Source: Pseudomonas saliphila
Lineage (GTDB): Bacteria > Pseudomonadota > Gammaproteobacteria > Pseudomonadales > Pseudomonadaceae
Reading direction: 5' to 3'
Length of the DNA stretch: 64,000 bases
NCBI RefSeq assembly: GCF_008638345.1
Contig: NZ_VTVA01000012.1
Coordinates: 62,001 to 126,000, forward strand
Under the pieces are notes generated by a model. It was not told the DNA's origin. It saw nothing but the letters and a program-made list of their open reading frames with translations, and ran no database searches. The number at the start of each line of letters is the position of its first letter. The first letter of the stretch is position 1. A program made the position numbers and the translations under genes. This document shows, in pieces, positions 54,079-63,427 of this stretch.

Positions 54079-54513
54079 TCAGAGTTCGTCCCAAAGCCCC
54101 TTCTGGACAGCATTGTTCCACACCGCAACGATTCGTCCTTCGACAACGTGAAAGACTTCGATGCTGCTCAGCCGGGAAAGCGATCCGTCCAGCTTGGTGC
54201 CGACCGACTCGTAAACGGTGCAGACCTTCTCTCCGTCGGCTATGGCATGGATGAGTCGGAACGCCCAATGAGCATATTCCTTGGCAAGTCCACGCGCCCT
54301 TTCCTTTGCCTGCTCCCGGGTCAAGACCGTTGGCCGAGCGCCGACGACGTGGCGGGTCATTTCATCGGCGATAATTTCATCGGCGATATCGAAGTTCTGC
54401 CGGTTCCAGAATTCGAAGGTATAGGCGTGTACCACGTCCAATGGCGCTCTCGCAACACCTGATGTGGCGCCCTCAACGGCGGTAGTCCCGGACAAACGCT
54501 CTTCATTGTTCAT
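54079..54513 (-). CDS. NTF2-like/SnoaL-type small protein
   Basis: 144 residues with a CTAGGAGGTTTCC site, one of the best in the window. The cone-shaped NTF2-like fold is inferred from the helical start DVVHAYTFEFWNRQNFDIADEI, then HWAFRLIHAIADGEKVCTVYE and SSIEVFHVVEGRIVAVWN strands. The family includes ketosteroid isomerase-like enzymes, SnoaL cyclases and dehydratases. No catalytic Asp can be assigned with confidence. It lies 51 bp after the kinase gene. Confidence 0.82.
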   Translation of the reverse strand: MNNEERLSGTTAVEGATSGVARAPLDVVHAYTFEFWNRQNFDIADEIIADEMTRHVVGARPTVLTREQAKERARGLAKEYAHWAFRLIHAIADGEKVCTVYESVGTKLDGSLSRLSSIEVFHVVEGRIVAVWNNAVQKGLWDEL

Positions 54514-54564
54514 AACTGGAAACCTCCTAGAACACTCCGACCGACAGCCGGAGCAGTTGTTGCG

Positions 54565-55668
54565 TCAAGACAGGAACTCGGCGCCGTCCAGGTCAAGGAC
54601 ATGGTCGGCGCGCTTACTGACCGAACGTCCTATAATCGCTTTACCACGCTCACTCTTGGTAACCAGCGAGTAAGCTCCGACCCCCATGAACAAGCCATAG
54701 AGACTGGCGCGGCGATAGTCCTGCCAAAGCCGATCCCAGCCATAGTCGCGTATACCGAACTCCCGAAGAGTATCGTGGTACTCGCGGAGCAACGCATTTT
54801 CGTTTGCCCGCCGCTCTTCCACCGTCAAGCAGCCGCTGAGATAGTAGGCTGCGTCAACCAGAGGAGCGCCCAGCCGCACCGTTTGCCAATCGACGATCGT
54901 AAGCGGGGGAGCCTCTGCGGAAATGCCAAAGAGCATGTTGTCGAGCCGATAATCTCCATGCTGGACAACGAACGGCCCGGGAGTCTCGGCCAGCCACCGA
55001 GGTGCTGCGGGCATGGCCCTCTCGATAAGAGCAATCTTTGCCGCAGTCATTTCCTCACCCAAGTCCGCAATGAATGGTGGTGCGGCGGTGACGTAGCCAT
55101 TGAACAGCGCCTCGAGCCGGCTGGTATCGGCAAACATGGGGTTGGCCTTGAGCGCCGGAGCGTTCCAGCACGATGCCTGCATACGGGCCAGTTCCTTGAG
55201 TGCCAGTCGTGCCTGCTCAAGAGTGCCCCCGGCAAGCACGTCACCGACCTTTGTGGTCTCGGAAAGATCATCGAACACTAAAGTGAAGTGACCGGTTTCG
55301 TTCTCGTATACAGATGCATGACAGCGAGGGACCGATACCGACAGCCCCGAAGCAAGATCGCGGTAGAACACCACCTCGGCCTCGTAAATGCCGCTGTCCC
55401 GACCTGTTGCGCGACTGGTCTCGAACGGAGAAGCGATCTTGACGATGATCGAAGCAGGGATATTAGTGGACCTGTTCGAAAGATAAGTCGGTGTGAGCCG
55501 CAGCACTCTTCCCATCTGGCCGGTACCGATTACTGCAACGCCAACATCAGTAACGACCAACTGGTCATCCCCGGTGGCGCCACGCAGAACGCGTGTTGCC
55601 CATACCGGTGTCAAATCTTCGGATTGGCGCGCCAAAAGGTCCATTTCATTGCTTTTTTGGGACATCAT
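54565..55668 (-). CDS. APH/EcKinase-like phosphotransferase
   Basis: 367 residues; its ATG overlaps the VOC stop (ATGA), with AGGAGG 4 bp upstream, and a second ATG one codon in has better spacing. The catalytic loop VVQHGDYRLDNMLF near 233-246 and IVDWQTVRLGAP near 257-268 show an active kinase fold. The long N-terminal lobe with the extra TTKVGDVLAGGTLEQA segment is closer to the ecdysteroid-kinase-like (CHK/EcKL) group than to the kinases at 6559 and 19162. EcKL enzymes phosphorylate steroid hydroxyls, which would fit a cyclic isoprenoid substrate, but the substrate is not known here. Confidence 0.85.
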   Translation of the reverse strand: MMSQKSNEMDLLARQSEDLTPVWATRVLRGATGDDQLVVTDVGVAVIGTGQMGRVLRLTPTYLSNRSTNIPASIIVKIASPFETSRATGRDSGIYEAEVVFYRDLASGLSVSVPRCHASVYENETGHFTLVFDDLSETTKVGDVLAGGTLEQARLALKELARMQASCWNAPALKANPMFADTSRLEALFNGYVTAAPPFIADLGEEMTAAKIALIERAMPAAPRWLAETPGPFVVQHGDYRLDNMLFGISAEAPPLTIVDWQTVRLGAPLVDAAYYLSGCLTVEERRANENALLREYHDTLREFGIRDYGWDRLWQDYRRASLYGLFMGVGAYSLVTKSERGKAIIGRSVSKRADHVLDLDGAEFLS

Positions 55669-56144
55669 ACGTCCTCCTGCTGACTAGAGAATTCCTCAAC
55701 CATCTGCACCAGATTGCCATCATCATCATGGAACAGAAATGACCGCAGTCGGCCACCACCCACGGCCCATACATACTCGGTCTGGGTCTCGTAACCTGCG
55801 GCACGAATGGTCTGGAACCATTCATCGATACCACTCACGCGCAGGGCCAGTTCGGTAATGCCGGTATGACCGTAGCCGAGATACTCCCGCGGCGTCCGCT
55901 GCACACGGGGATTCTCCGGCTGCTGCAGTTCAAGCTTGGCCCCCGTGGCGGAGGCCAGCATGACCATGCGCGATCGAGCGCCACTGACGTGAAAGATGTC
56001 GTCCAGCGTGGCCTGGGCAAACAGGGCCTCATCCTTGTCGGGAATGACGGTATCGATGTAGACCGAGAACCCCAGGGTATCCCGGTAAAGCCTGAGCGCC
56101 CGCTCCATGTCGCTGACCACCAGGCACATATGATGAAAGTCCAT
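55665..56144 (-). CDS. VOC/glyoxalase-fold protein, single domain
   Basis: 159 residues from ATG 56144 with GGAGGAGAAT upstream. The pattern FHHMCLVVSDMERALRLYRDTLGF, then GYGHTGITELALRV and SFLFHDDDGNLVQMVEEF gives the VOC fold with likely metal ligands His (HHMC), His or Glu in HTGITE and Glu in VEEF. Methylmalonyl-CoA epimerase- or glyoxalase-like chemistry is possible. It lies 40 bp after the MMPL transporter stop and is coupled to the kinase downstream. Confidence 0.83.
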   Translation of the reverse strand: MDFHHMCLVVSDMERALRLYRDTLGFSVYIDTVIPDKDEALFAQATLDDIFHVSGARSRMVMLASATGAKLELQQPENPRVQRTPREYLGYGHTGITELALRVSGIDEWFQTIRAAGYETQTEYVWAVGGGRLRSFLFHDDDGNLVQMVEEFSSQQEDV

Positions 56145-56184
56145 TGCGTATTCTCCTCCGCGGGTCGACCGCATACGATGCCGT

Positions 56185-58620
56185 TTAACCGTCAGCGCGC
56201 TGCGCTGGCGACCCTTCACGCACTGCCTTCGGCAGCAACAGGCTGAGTACCGCGGGAATGATCAGAATGGCTCCCACCATGTTCCACAGGAACATGATGG
56301 CCAGCAGCAAGCCCATATCGGCCTGGAACTTGATGTCGGAGAACAGCCATGTCGCCACGCCCAGCGCCAGAGTCACCGCCGTCACGGCGATTGCCGCGCC
56401 CGTGGTCTTGAGCGTTTCGCCATAGGCATTCTTGAGGCTCATTCCTGTTTTAAGATAGTTCTCCAGGCGATTGTAAAGATAGATGCCATAGTCAACCCCG
56501 ATACCAACGCCCAATACGATTACCGGTAGCGTCGACACCTTCACGCCCAGCCCAAGCCTGGCCATGATCGCCTCGCACAGTATCGAGGTGATGATCAGCG
56601 GCAGAATCAGCGCCGTGGTCACTTTCCATGACCTGAACTCCCACAGCACCAGCAGTGCGACAACCCCGTACACCAGGAACAGCATCAGGCGCTCCGCCCG
56701 CTTGACCACGATATTGGTCACTGCCTCGATACCGGCATTGCCGGCGGCCAACAGGAACTCGGCATGTTCGTTGTTGTTCTGCGCGGCGAACTCTTCCGTG
56801 GCGGCCACCACCCGCGACAAGGTGTCCGCCTTATGATCCGCGAGAAACAGCAGAACCGATAGCATCGAGCAATCGTGGTTGTAGTAATCCTGCTGCATCA
56901 TTCTCGTCGCACCGCTGGCGGTGTACTCGTCCCGCGACAGTCCGTACCATTTCAGACTGCCACCCTGGGTGCCGGAAATCAGGGCTTTCATATCCGCCGC
57001 CAGCGACTGCATCCCCACCACCCCTTCGACGTCCGCCATGACCGCCTGGAAGCGGTCCACCGCCGAGGTGACCGGATAGCTACTGCAGGTATCTGGCTGA
57101 GTCTTGACCATAACGACGAATACATCGGCGCTGTTCGCGTAGTTTTCGGTCAGAAATGCGACATCCCTGTTGTAGCGCGAGTCCGCCCGCAGCTCCGGTG
57201 CGCCGGGATCGAGATCGCCGATGCGCAGGTCCCTTGCCATGTACAATGAGGCGGCGAGAATCGCCAGGCCGGTTAACACTACCCCCAGCGCCCAGCGCCT
57301 CTCGGTGAGCCGGGACAAGAAGGCACCGGTCATGCGCCGCACCATGGACTTGTCCTTCTCGCTGACCTTGAACGCCCGGTGTCTCAACCCTCGCCCCGAT
57401 ATGCCGGTATAGGACATGATTACCGGTAACAAAAATATCTTGGTGAAGATGATGACCAACACGCCGACACAGGCGCTGATCGCGAGCTCACGGATGACAC
57501 CAATATCGATTACCAGTAGGGTGGAAAAACCCACTACATTGCACAGCAAAGCGACCGAGCCGGGCACGAACAGAAGCCGAAAGGTCGCCTTCGAGGCGTC
57601 GATCTTGGAAAGCCCCCGCAGACGCTCCGCCACCATCGTATTGATATTCTGAATCGCGTGGCTGACGCCGATAGCAAATGTCAGGAAAGGCACCAGTGTG
57701 GAATAAGGATCCAGTGCGTACCCCATAAGCCGCACTATTCCCAACTGCCATAATACCGCGAGGCTGCAGCAGAAGATTACTGACGCGGTACTCCGCCAGC
57801 AACGCGAATACAGATACAGCAACCCGATTGTCAATACGAAGGTGATGGCAAAAAAAATTGCCATGTTACGTACACCTTCAATCAGATCGCCCATGATCTT
57901 GGCGAAGCCAGTAATATGGATACGGACATCCTCACCAGCATATTTATCGCGCACCAACTGCTCCAGGCGCTCGGAAAGGAGGCCGTAGTCGAGCTGGTCG
58001 CCGGTTTGGGGGTCCAGCTCGAACAAGGGCGCCAGGATCACGGTAGAGCGATGATCGTTGGCCACTAAACTGCCGATAGTGCCCGAACGCGCCACATTGC
58101 GTCTCACCTGCTCAATAGTCTCGGTTGCGCCATCGAAATCGTCCGGCACCACCAAACCACCGACGATGCCATCCTCAGTCACCTCGCGCCAGAACACATT
58201 GGGTGTCCAGAGGGATTTCATGTTGCCACGGTCAACCCCGGGGATGTAAAACACCGCGTCATTGACTTTCTTCAATGTGAGCAGGAAGTCTCTGTCATAA
58301 ATATCACCTCCGGTATTTTCGACAATTATTCGCAACACATTACCCGTTTTCCGCAAGTCCTCCTCGTAGGCGAGGTAGTTCTCGATATAAGGGTGACTGG
58401 TGGGGATCATTTTCTGAAAGCTCGCCTCCAGCTCTATCTTCGAGGCGTGCCAACCAAGCAATATCGACATCAGCAGAAAAACCGCCAACACCCAGACCCT
58501 GTGGCTAAACAGCAAGTGCTCGGTATAGCCAACAATGCCGTGCCTCCCCTCTTGGGCCTCCGATAACGGCGTTACCTTCGGTGGTACTATTGCGCTTCTT
58601 TTTGTTTTCGGATCAGTCAT
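56185..58620 (-). CDS. MMPL/RND-family lipid-type transporter
   Basis: 811 residues. Twelve membrane segments in two halves: one N-terminal helix (WVLAVFLLMSILLG), a periplasmic loop of about 200 residues, five helices from about 240 to 400, then the repeat. The second half has GVGIGVDYGIYLYNRLE with the Asp-Tyr pair of MmpL proton relays; the first half reads FAIGVSHAIQNI, so the matching Asp-Tyr is absent there. MMPL proteins move hydrophobic lipids across the inner membrane. Its start overlaps the YCF48-like gene stop by 4 bp, and it belongs with DUF1329 and DUF1302 in an envelope set. Confidence 0.92.
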   Translation of the reverse strand: MTDPKTKRSAIVPPKVTPLSEAQEGRHGIVGYTEHLLFSHRVWVLAVFLLMSILLGWHASKIELEASFQKMIPTSHPYIENYLAYEEDLRKTGNVLRIIVENTGGDIYDRDFLLTLKKVNDAVFYIPGVDRGNMKSLWTPNVFWREVTEDGIVGGLVVPDDFDGATETIEQVRRNVARSGTIGSLVANDHRSTVILAPLFELDPQTGDQLDYGLLSERLEQLVRDKYAGEDVRIHITGFAKIMGDLIEGVRNMAIFFAITFVLTIGLLYLYSRCWRSTASVIFCCSLAVLWQLGIVRLMGYALDPYSTLVPFLTFAIGVSHAIQNINTMVAERLRGLSKIDASKATFRLLFVPGSVALLCNVVGFSTLLVIDIGVIRELAISACVGVLVIIFTKIFLLPVIMSYTGISGRGLRHRAFKVSEKDKSMVRRMTGAFLSRLTERRWALGVVLTGLAILAASLYMARDLRIGDLDPGAPELRADSRYNRDVAFLTENYANSADVFVVMVKTQPDTCSSYPVTSAVDRFQAVMADVEGVVGMQSLAADMKALISGTQGGSLKWYGLSRDEYTASGATRMMQQDYYNHDCSMLSVLLFLADHKADTLSRVVAATEEFAAQNNNEHAEFLLAAGNAGIEAVTNIVVKRAERLMLFLVYGVVALLVLWEFRSWKVTTALILPLIITSILCEAIMARLGLGVKVSTLPVIVLGVGIGVDYGIYLYNRLENYLKTGMSLKNAYGETLKTTGAAIAVTAVTLALGVATWLFSDIKFQADMGLLLAIMFLWNMVGAILIIPAVLSLLLPKAVREGSPAQRADG

Positions 58621-59786
58621 TTCGCTTCATTCCCGGTAACGATGTGGACCCCATTCATACCTGTCAACACCAGCGAGCTGTCGGATAAACGGGTGGCGGA
58701 AGTCACCCCCCTCCTCTGCAAACTTGCCAGCGGCACGAAGCGTCTGCCAGCGTCGTTAAGCCCCAGAATCTGTCCCGCAGAATTAACCAAACGTGGTGAG
58801 CCATTTAAGGTCAGAAAGCCGCTCACGATATTCGCTCTAACCTCGCGATCGAGCTCACTCCAATCAGAACCTGCATTTCGCGAAAAGAAGATGCGTCCGC
58901 CAAAACCATAGGCCAGGAGAGTCTCATTGCCCCCTTCATCATTAAACGCCAGCACACCATATAATTGACCGTTATAGCCGGTTTCATGCCGCCGCCACGT
59001 GCTACCGCTATCGACCGAGGAGTGGAGTACCCCACCTTCGCCAGCGATTAGCAGTTTTCCGGAAGGAGCATGGGTAATGGCGTTGTAGTGAAAGCCCTCC
59101 GGGTTATCCAGTCGGTCCCCGATATAGTGCCAGTTGACGCCCCCATCACCGGTCCGGAACAATTGGCCAAAGGAGCCTGCGGCAAAGCCTTGCCTGGTAT
59201 TCTCGAACCACAGACTGAATAGTGGGCGTGCAGGGCCAAATGCCGCGCCAGCCTCGGCATCCGCCAGAGCATCCTCAGCCAGTTCAAGTTCGACATTCAG
59301 TGTTGGATCCGAATCAGCCTTATCCTCACTGTGCTTTCGTATTGCCCCTAGGCGGCGCTCTGCCACAGAAATTATCTGTTCGTTGGCTGCATCACCGTCG
59401 AACAGCTTGTCCCAAGTCTGCCCCCCGTCCCTTGTGCCAAGAATCACGCCATCATGACCAACCGCCCAGCCTGACTTGTCATCGACAAAGAAAACCGCTG
59501 TCAGATTGACCGAGACCGGTACACTGGCCTGCTGCCAGTAGCTACCCTTATCATCGGAGAAAACGATAGTACCGTGTTCTCCTACCGCCACTAGGCGATT
59601 GCTGTTCAGCACTGCGGCATCAAGCAAGAGCTTCGAGGCAGCTCTATCCGAATGCCGTGCTGGCAGATGTAGCGGGTCGATAAAACTCTGCTCCGTCGCA
59701 GAAAGACCGCTGGAAATGATAGCCAGCAGGACTGCAACTAGGCGGACACTTACTGTTCGCTTCAATAAGAAAAAAGACACTGGCAC
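58617..59786 (-). CDS. YCF48/BNR-repeat exported protein
   Basis: 389 residues from a GTG at 59786; a GTG two codons in (59780) is better spaced from AAGG. A signal peptide is visible (LKRTVSVRLVAVLLAIISSGLSATEQ). Repeated BNR-type units follow, for example VAVGEHGTIVFSDDKG, GWAVGHDGVILGTRDGG, GQLFRTGDGGVNWH and GEGGVLHSSVDSGSTWRRH (in parts), giving a beta-propeller like YCF48/HCF136. These proteins assist assembly of membrane complexes. It is coupled to the MMPL gene and likely acts in the periplasm with it. Confidence 0.88.
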   Translation of the reverse strand: MPVSFFLLKRTVSVRLVAVLLAIISSGLSATEQSFIDPLHLPARHSDRAASKLLLDAAVLNSNRLVAVGEHGTIVFSDDKGSYWQQASVPVSVNLTAVFFVDDKSGWAVGHDGVILGTRDGGQTWDKLFDGDAANEQIISVAERRLGAIRKHSEDKADSDPTLNVELELAEDALADAEAGAAFGPARPLFSLWFENTRQGFAAGSFGQLFRTGDGGVNWHYIGDRLDNPEGFHYNAITHAPSGKLLIAGEGGVLHSSVDSGSTWRRHETGYNGQLYGVLAFNDEGGNETLLAYGFGGRIFFSRNAGSDWSELDREVRANIVSGFLTLNGSPRLVNSAGQILGLNDAGRRFVPLASLQRRGVTSATRLSDSSLVLTGMNGVHIVTGNEAK

Positions 59787-59903
59787 TACCTTAATTCGAG
59801 GTTCGGTGTATGGGAGGAGAGAAGCTTATGCTCCCTCCTCCCGAGTTGCTGCAATTCAATATCACTCCCGAGCAGCGACCTGGCCCATCGATGGGATTGC
59901 CAA

Positions 59904-61250
59904 TCAACGCCCCATCCGTCTCAGGCTGGCAGGCTCGAAGAATCCAGGACGGTAACTCTGACCGAAAACGACGGGCGGTTCCTCATTGGTCAAACCAGAT
60001 AGAAAGTAGCGCCCGGCTTGAAGATCGTAGGACACATCGCCAGCAAGCCATGTACAGGGGCAATCGTAGAAATATGAAGTGAATATTTCCTGGGTGCGCC
60101 ACAGTTCGCCACGTCCGTCATAGCTGTCCACATGCGCAGCCTGGAAGCTATCCTCATCCACCAGGGCTATCCGCTTGCTGTAGATATGGCGGGCACCGGA
60201 TTTCAGCGTACCCTCAAGCACATAGACACGATGCAGTTCATAGCGCACCAGATCCTGATTGACCGTTTGCTTGCCGACAATATCGGTATATTTCAGGCTT
60301 TTGTCAGTCATCTTGAAGTTGTTGTAGGGAATGATCATTTCCCGCTTGCCCACCAGCTTCCAGTCGAAGCGCTCAGGCGAGCCATTGAGACCATCGAAAC
60401 TGTCTTGGGTGAGCAGGCCGTCGGTTCCTGTAGCAGGAGTGTCATTCCCAACTTCCGGCGCACGCAGGACACGCCGGGTTCCCGGATTATATACCCATGC
60501 CCCGCGGACTCCGGCACTCTTGTCGATAGGCTCACGGACTAGCGTCAGGCCACCAGCAATACTGGAAGGCGCCATATAGTTGTATAATGCGGTATACATC
60601 AAGTTTTCAGGCGGGTTATCCATATGAACGCCGAATAGATTATCCTCCTGCCAAATAGATGCAGTAAATCTTCCACCGGACTGAACCGGGAAACTGGCAA
60701 TACGGCGGCTATAGCTTCCCCCTCTATAGCGAACCAGCAGATTATGATAGACCTCAACTCCGACACTGGGGAACGGGAAAGGAACCGTCGACTTCGTTGT
60801 GCCGGTAAAGCCGTTACCATCTTCAGTCAGCCTTACACCCGGCCCCTCCTGCGTAATCGCGTCATACTGGCTCTGCGGCAATGCATGTGTGCGGTGGCTG
60901 GGATATACATTCATTTTGTAATCCGAATAGCGCTTCAGCAATGCTATCTGACCCTCGGTCAGTTGCGATTCGTACGCCTCGTAATTGGCCGCGGTGATGG
61001 TATATAACGGCTGCTCCTCAGGGAACGGCGATATATAGCCATTCTTCGGATCAAAACCTGCTGGCGGAGTAGTTATGCCCCCATCCCAGGCAGGGATAGT
61101 GCCCTCAGCATTGCCGGCCTTGGGTGCCCCCCAGGGAGTCAGATCCGTTCCTAGACGCGAGAAGTCATCAGCAAGAACCGCTCCCCCGCTGGCAAGACCG
61201 ATGACCAGTGACAATTGACACAATAGCGATTTATTGTTTACGAGTTTCAT
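59904..61250 (-). CDS. DUF1329 outer-envelope protein
   Basis: 448 residues with CGAGGGAACT before the ATG. A signal peptide (SLLCQLSLVIGLASGGAVLA) is followed by DDFSRLGTDLTPWGAPKAGNAEGTIPAW, cited by its parts LGTDLTPWGA and GTIPAWDGG, the DUF1329 start. Further family marks are MNVYPSHRTHALPQ and GRGELWRTQEIFT. The family folds like lipoprotein-sorting proteins and is found with DUF1302 in Pseudomonas and Marinobacter near hydrophobic substrate pathways. It probably carries a hydrophobic molecule in the periplasm. The 117-bp gap to the YCF48-like gene shows no regulon motif. Confidence 0.9.
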   Translation of the reverse strand: MKLVNNKSLLCQLSLVIGLASGGAVLADDFSRLGTDLTPWGAPKAGNAEGTIPAWDGGITTPPAGFDPKNGYISPFPEEQPLYTITAANYEAYESQLTEGQIALLKRYSDYKMNVYPSHRTHALPQSQYDAITQEGPGVRLTEDGNGFTGTTKSTVPFPFPSVGVEVYHNLLVRYRGGSYSRRIASFPVQSGGRFTASIWQEDNLFGVHMDNPPENLMYTALYNYMAPSSIAGGLTLVREPIDKSAGVRGAWVYNPGTRRVLRAPEVGNDTPATGTDGLLTQDSFDGLNGSPERFDWKLVGKREMIIPYNNFKMTDKSLKYTDIVGKQTVNQDLVRYELHRVYVLEGTLKSGARHIYSKRIALVDEDSFQAAHVDSYDGRGELWRTQEIFTSYFYDCPCTWLAGDVSYDLQAGRYFLSGLTNEEPPVVFGQSYRPGFFEPASLRRMGR

Positions 61251-61331
61251 AGTTCCCTCGGGATTTATTATTTGATAAATTCATTGACTGCCTGTGCGGC
61301 AACATTAAAGCCAAACATACCTATTCAGCTT

Positions 61332-63188
61332 CTACAGAGTCATACCAAACACTAGCGAGATGAAGTCACGGTCACGGAAAGAGTCATACTTGGTATCGCT
61401 TGCATACGTCGTATAGTTGAGGTCGGCATAATAGCGGCGCATGTATTCGGCACGCACACCCAGCCCAAGTGCTTTGCGACCTTCGAGGAAGATGTTATCG
61501 GCGGAATAACCACGCACATCATGAGAGAAGAATGCTCGCGGCGTCAGGTTGGCTCCCAACACGTTATCGTATTGTAGAGATGCCTGAGCTCGATAGCCCC
61601 ATGCATGGGTTGTCGCAAAACCATCCGTATCGCAGCCGGCATTCTGCGAAGAGGACCCATCGGAAACGCAGGTGCCGTTTGCCCCATTGGCCGACCAACG
61701 AGCCGAGCCATATTCAAAACCTCGACCATAGCGGGTCGATGTCATGGGATTACCTATCCCCCCCCATTGCTGATAGGCAACCTCCCCCATCAAAGACAGG
61801 TTATTTGCACCTACGGCACGGCCAAGATGGGCGAACGACTGAAGGGCGGAAACTTGGATCTGTGTCTTGTCCTTTACATCGTAACCGCGGAATATCCCGC
61901 CAGCTGGAATATCAGCAAATGGACCTTTGGTCTGCCCTAGGATACCGCCCTTTTGAATCCCATAGCCGCCGACAAGATCGGCACCATTGATCTGAACGGG
62001 AAAGTCCTGGGTATGGCTTACTTCACCGAATACCGACCAGCCGCCAATTTCAGTGGCTGCACTGAGCCCATAAACCTTGATATTATTGGCGCTCCAATCC
62101 CAGAAACCCTGTATGGCAGTCGCACCGCCAGATAGAGGTCCGCCAGCTGTGGAGGGTGCGTTGAGGAGACTTATACGCGGCGATGTAGTGGTGTAATTAA
62201 TAAAGTAGGCGCCAACATCGACGTCTGCAATCATTCTCCTGGCGGACAGTCCATATGAGCCGGAGTCACGGGGGTATCGGTTAGTACCGGTGATTCTTCC
62301 CAGATTGGCAGCCAGTGCATCACCATCAGGCATATCGGTCAGGTTAACCAGCGCATATGTCGAGTCCTGACAGTTCATACTGTCACTCACACTCCAGTAG
62401 GTGCCACACCCCTCCAATACAGTTCGCTGAGTCTTCAGCTTATAGAAAGTTTCGAAACTCCACTCGCCAACTCCGAGATTGAGCGAAATCTGCGGACTGG
62501 GCAGGATAATTTCCTTTACTTGAGCACCAGGTCTCCGGGCGGCTGCCACATCGACCGGATTGTATTGGCTGATACCACCACCGATGAATAAACTTTCCCC
62601 CCAGTTTATTGCATGACTGCCTAGCTTGAAACTGAGGTAGGTATTATCGCTGGGCGCAAAACTGCCAAAACCGTACCAGTCAAGCATTTCGACGCCGCTG
62701 AACTTCGAAAGCCGATCATTGAACTCACTGTCTTCTAGCTTTCCGCGAACATAATCATTAGCGGTACTACCATGGGCCACGCCACGGTGTTTCTGAGTAT
62801 AGTCATACCAGCCTTTGGTACGCAGGAACACACCAAAACCATCTTTTTCAACTTGAAGTTCGCCGATCACCTTGGCAATGGTGGAGAAATTATCCCATTT
62901 ATCCCGGTAGTTCAAATTACCGTCGTCCGTAGAAGAAGACGGCATGGAGCCACCATTCTGTCGGCCAATCAGTGCGGAACTGGCGCTACGCGTACGCCAC
63001 GATGAAGCAAGCGACATATCCAGACCCCAACGGCCAGAAATGCCATTATCGAGTTCGAATGAACCAGCCAACGCTGTGTGTGGAATACCTGCCAGCCCTA
63101 TTGCAGCGCCAGCAAGGCCTGCCAGCGCCACGCAGGACCTGATTTGACGATAGGTACAGCCCCACTTGATGTCTGTTTTTAACAACAT
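61332..63188 (-). CDS. DUF1302 outer-membrane beta-barrel protein
   Basis: 618 residues from ATG 63188, with GAGG 8 bp upstream; a GTG at 63197 is the alternative. The signal peptide ends GIPHTALA before GSFELDNGISGRWG. The remainder alternates polar and aromatic residues as in a barrel and ends with DFISLVFGMTL, a C-terminal Phe/Leu strand as in outer-membrane proteins. DUF1302 proteins are paired with DUF1329 and are thought to handle lipids or hydrocarbons. It is the first gene of the envelope unit and has two regulon motifs upstream. Confidence 0.9.
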   Translation of the reverse strand: MLLKTDIKWGCTYRQIRSCVALAGLAGAAIGLAGIPHTALAGSFELDNGISGRWGLDMSLASSWRTRSASSALIGRQNGGSMPSSSTDDGNLNYRDKWDNFSTIAKVIGELQVEKDGFGVFLRTKGWYDYTQKHRGVAHGSTANDYVRGKLEDSEFNDRLSKFSGVEMLDWYGFGSFAPSDNTYLSFKLGSHAINWGESLFIGGGISQYNPVDVAAARRPGAQVKEIILPSPQISLNLGVGEWSFETFYKLKTQRTVLEGCGTYWSVSDSMNCQDSTYALVNLTDMPDGDALAANLGRITGTNRYPRDSGSYGLSARRMIADVDVGAYFINYTTTSPRISLLNAPSTAGGPLSGGATAIQGFWDWSANNIKVYGLSAATEIGGWSVFGEVSHTQDFPVQINGADLVGGYGIQKGGILGQTKGPFADIPAGGIFRGYDVKDKTQIQVSALQSFAHLGRAVGANNLSLMGEVAYQQWGGIGNPMTSTRYGRGFEYGSARWSANGANGTCVSDGSSSQNAGCDTDGFATTHAWGYRAQASLQYDNVLGANLTPRAFFSHDVRGYSADNIFLEGRKALGLGVRAEYMRRYYADLNYTTYASDTKYDSFRDRDFISLVFGMTL

Positions 63189-63361
63189 TACATCCACCTC
63201 TCATTTCATTATTTTTGTTGTTTCCGGCTGGATCAGCAGCCCGCAATGCTCCAGGGCTCCAGGCGCCCTCCCCGCCTTAACCTTTCACTCCATTGATAAA
63301 AAACCAGCGTGATTATTCTGATGCGGGCATGGAACATAAGACGCTAAGCCGCTGCCCCGGT

Positions 63362-63378
63362 CATCGTCCAAAACGACA
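63362..63378 (+). promoter_or_regulatory. Putative operator, CATCGTC-N6-GACA motif, site 7
   Basis: CATCGTC-CAAAAC-GACA, 174 bp upstream of the DUF1302 start, in the 415-bp gap between that gene and the IS3-type orfA. Confidence 0.58.
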
Positions 63379-63427
63379 ATTTTCAAGCCCGACGCCCGCT
63401 CTTCCCCCTCACCGCCGCACCCAAAAC

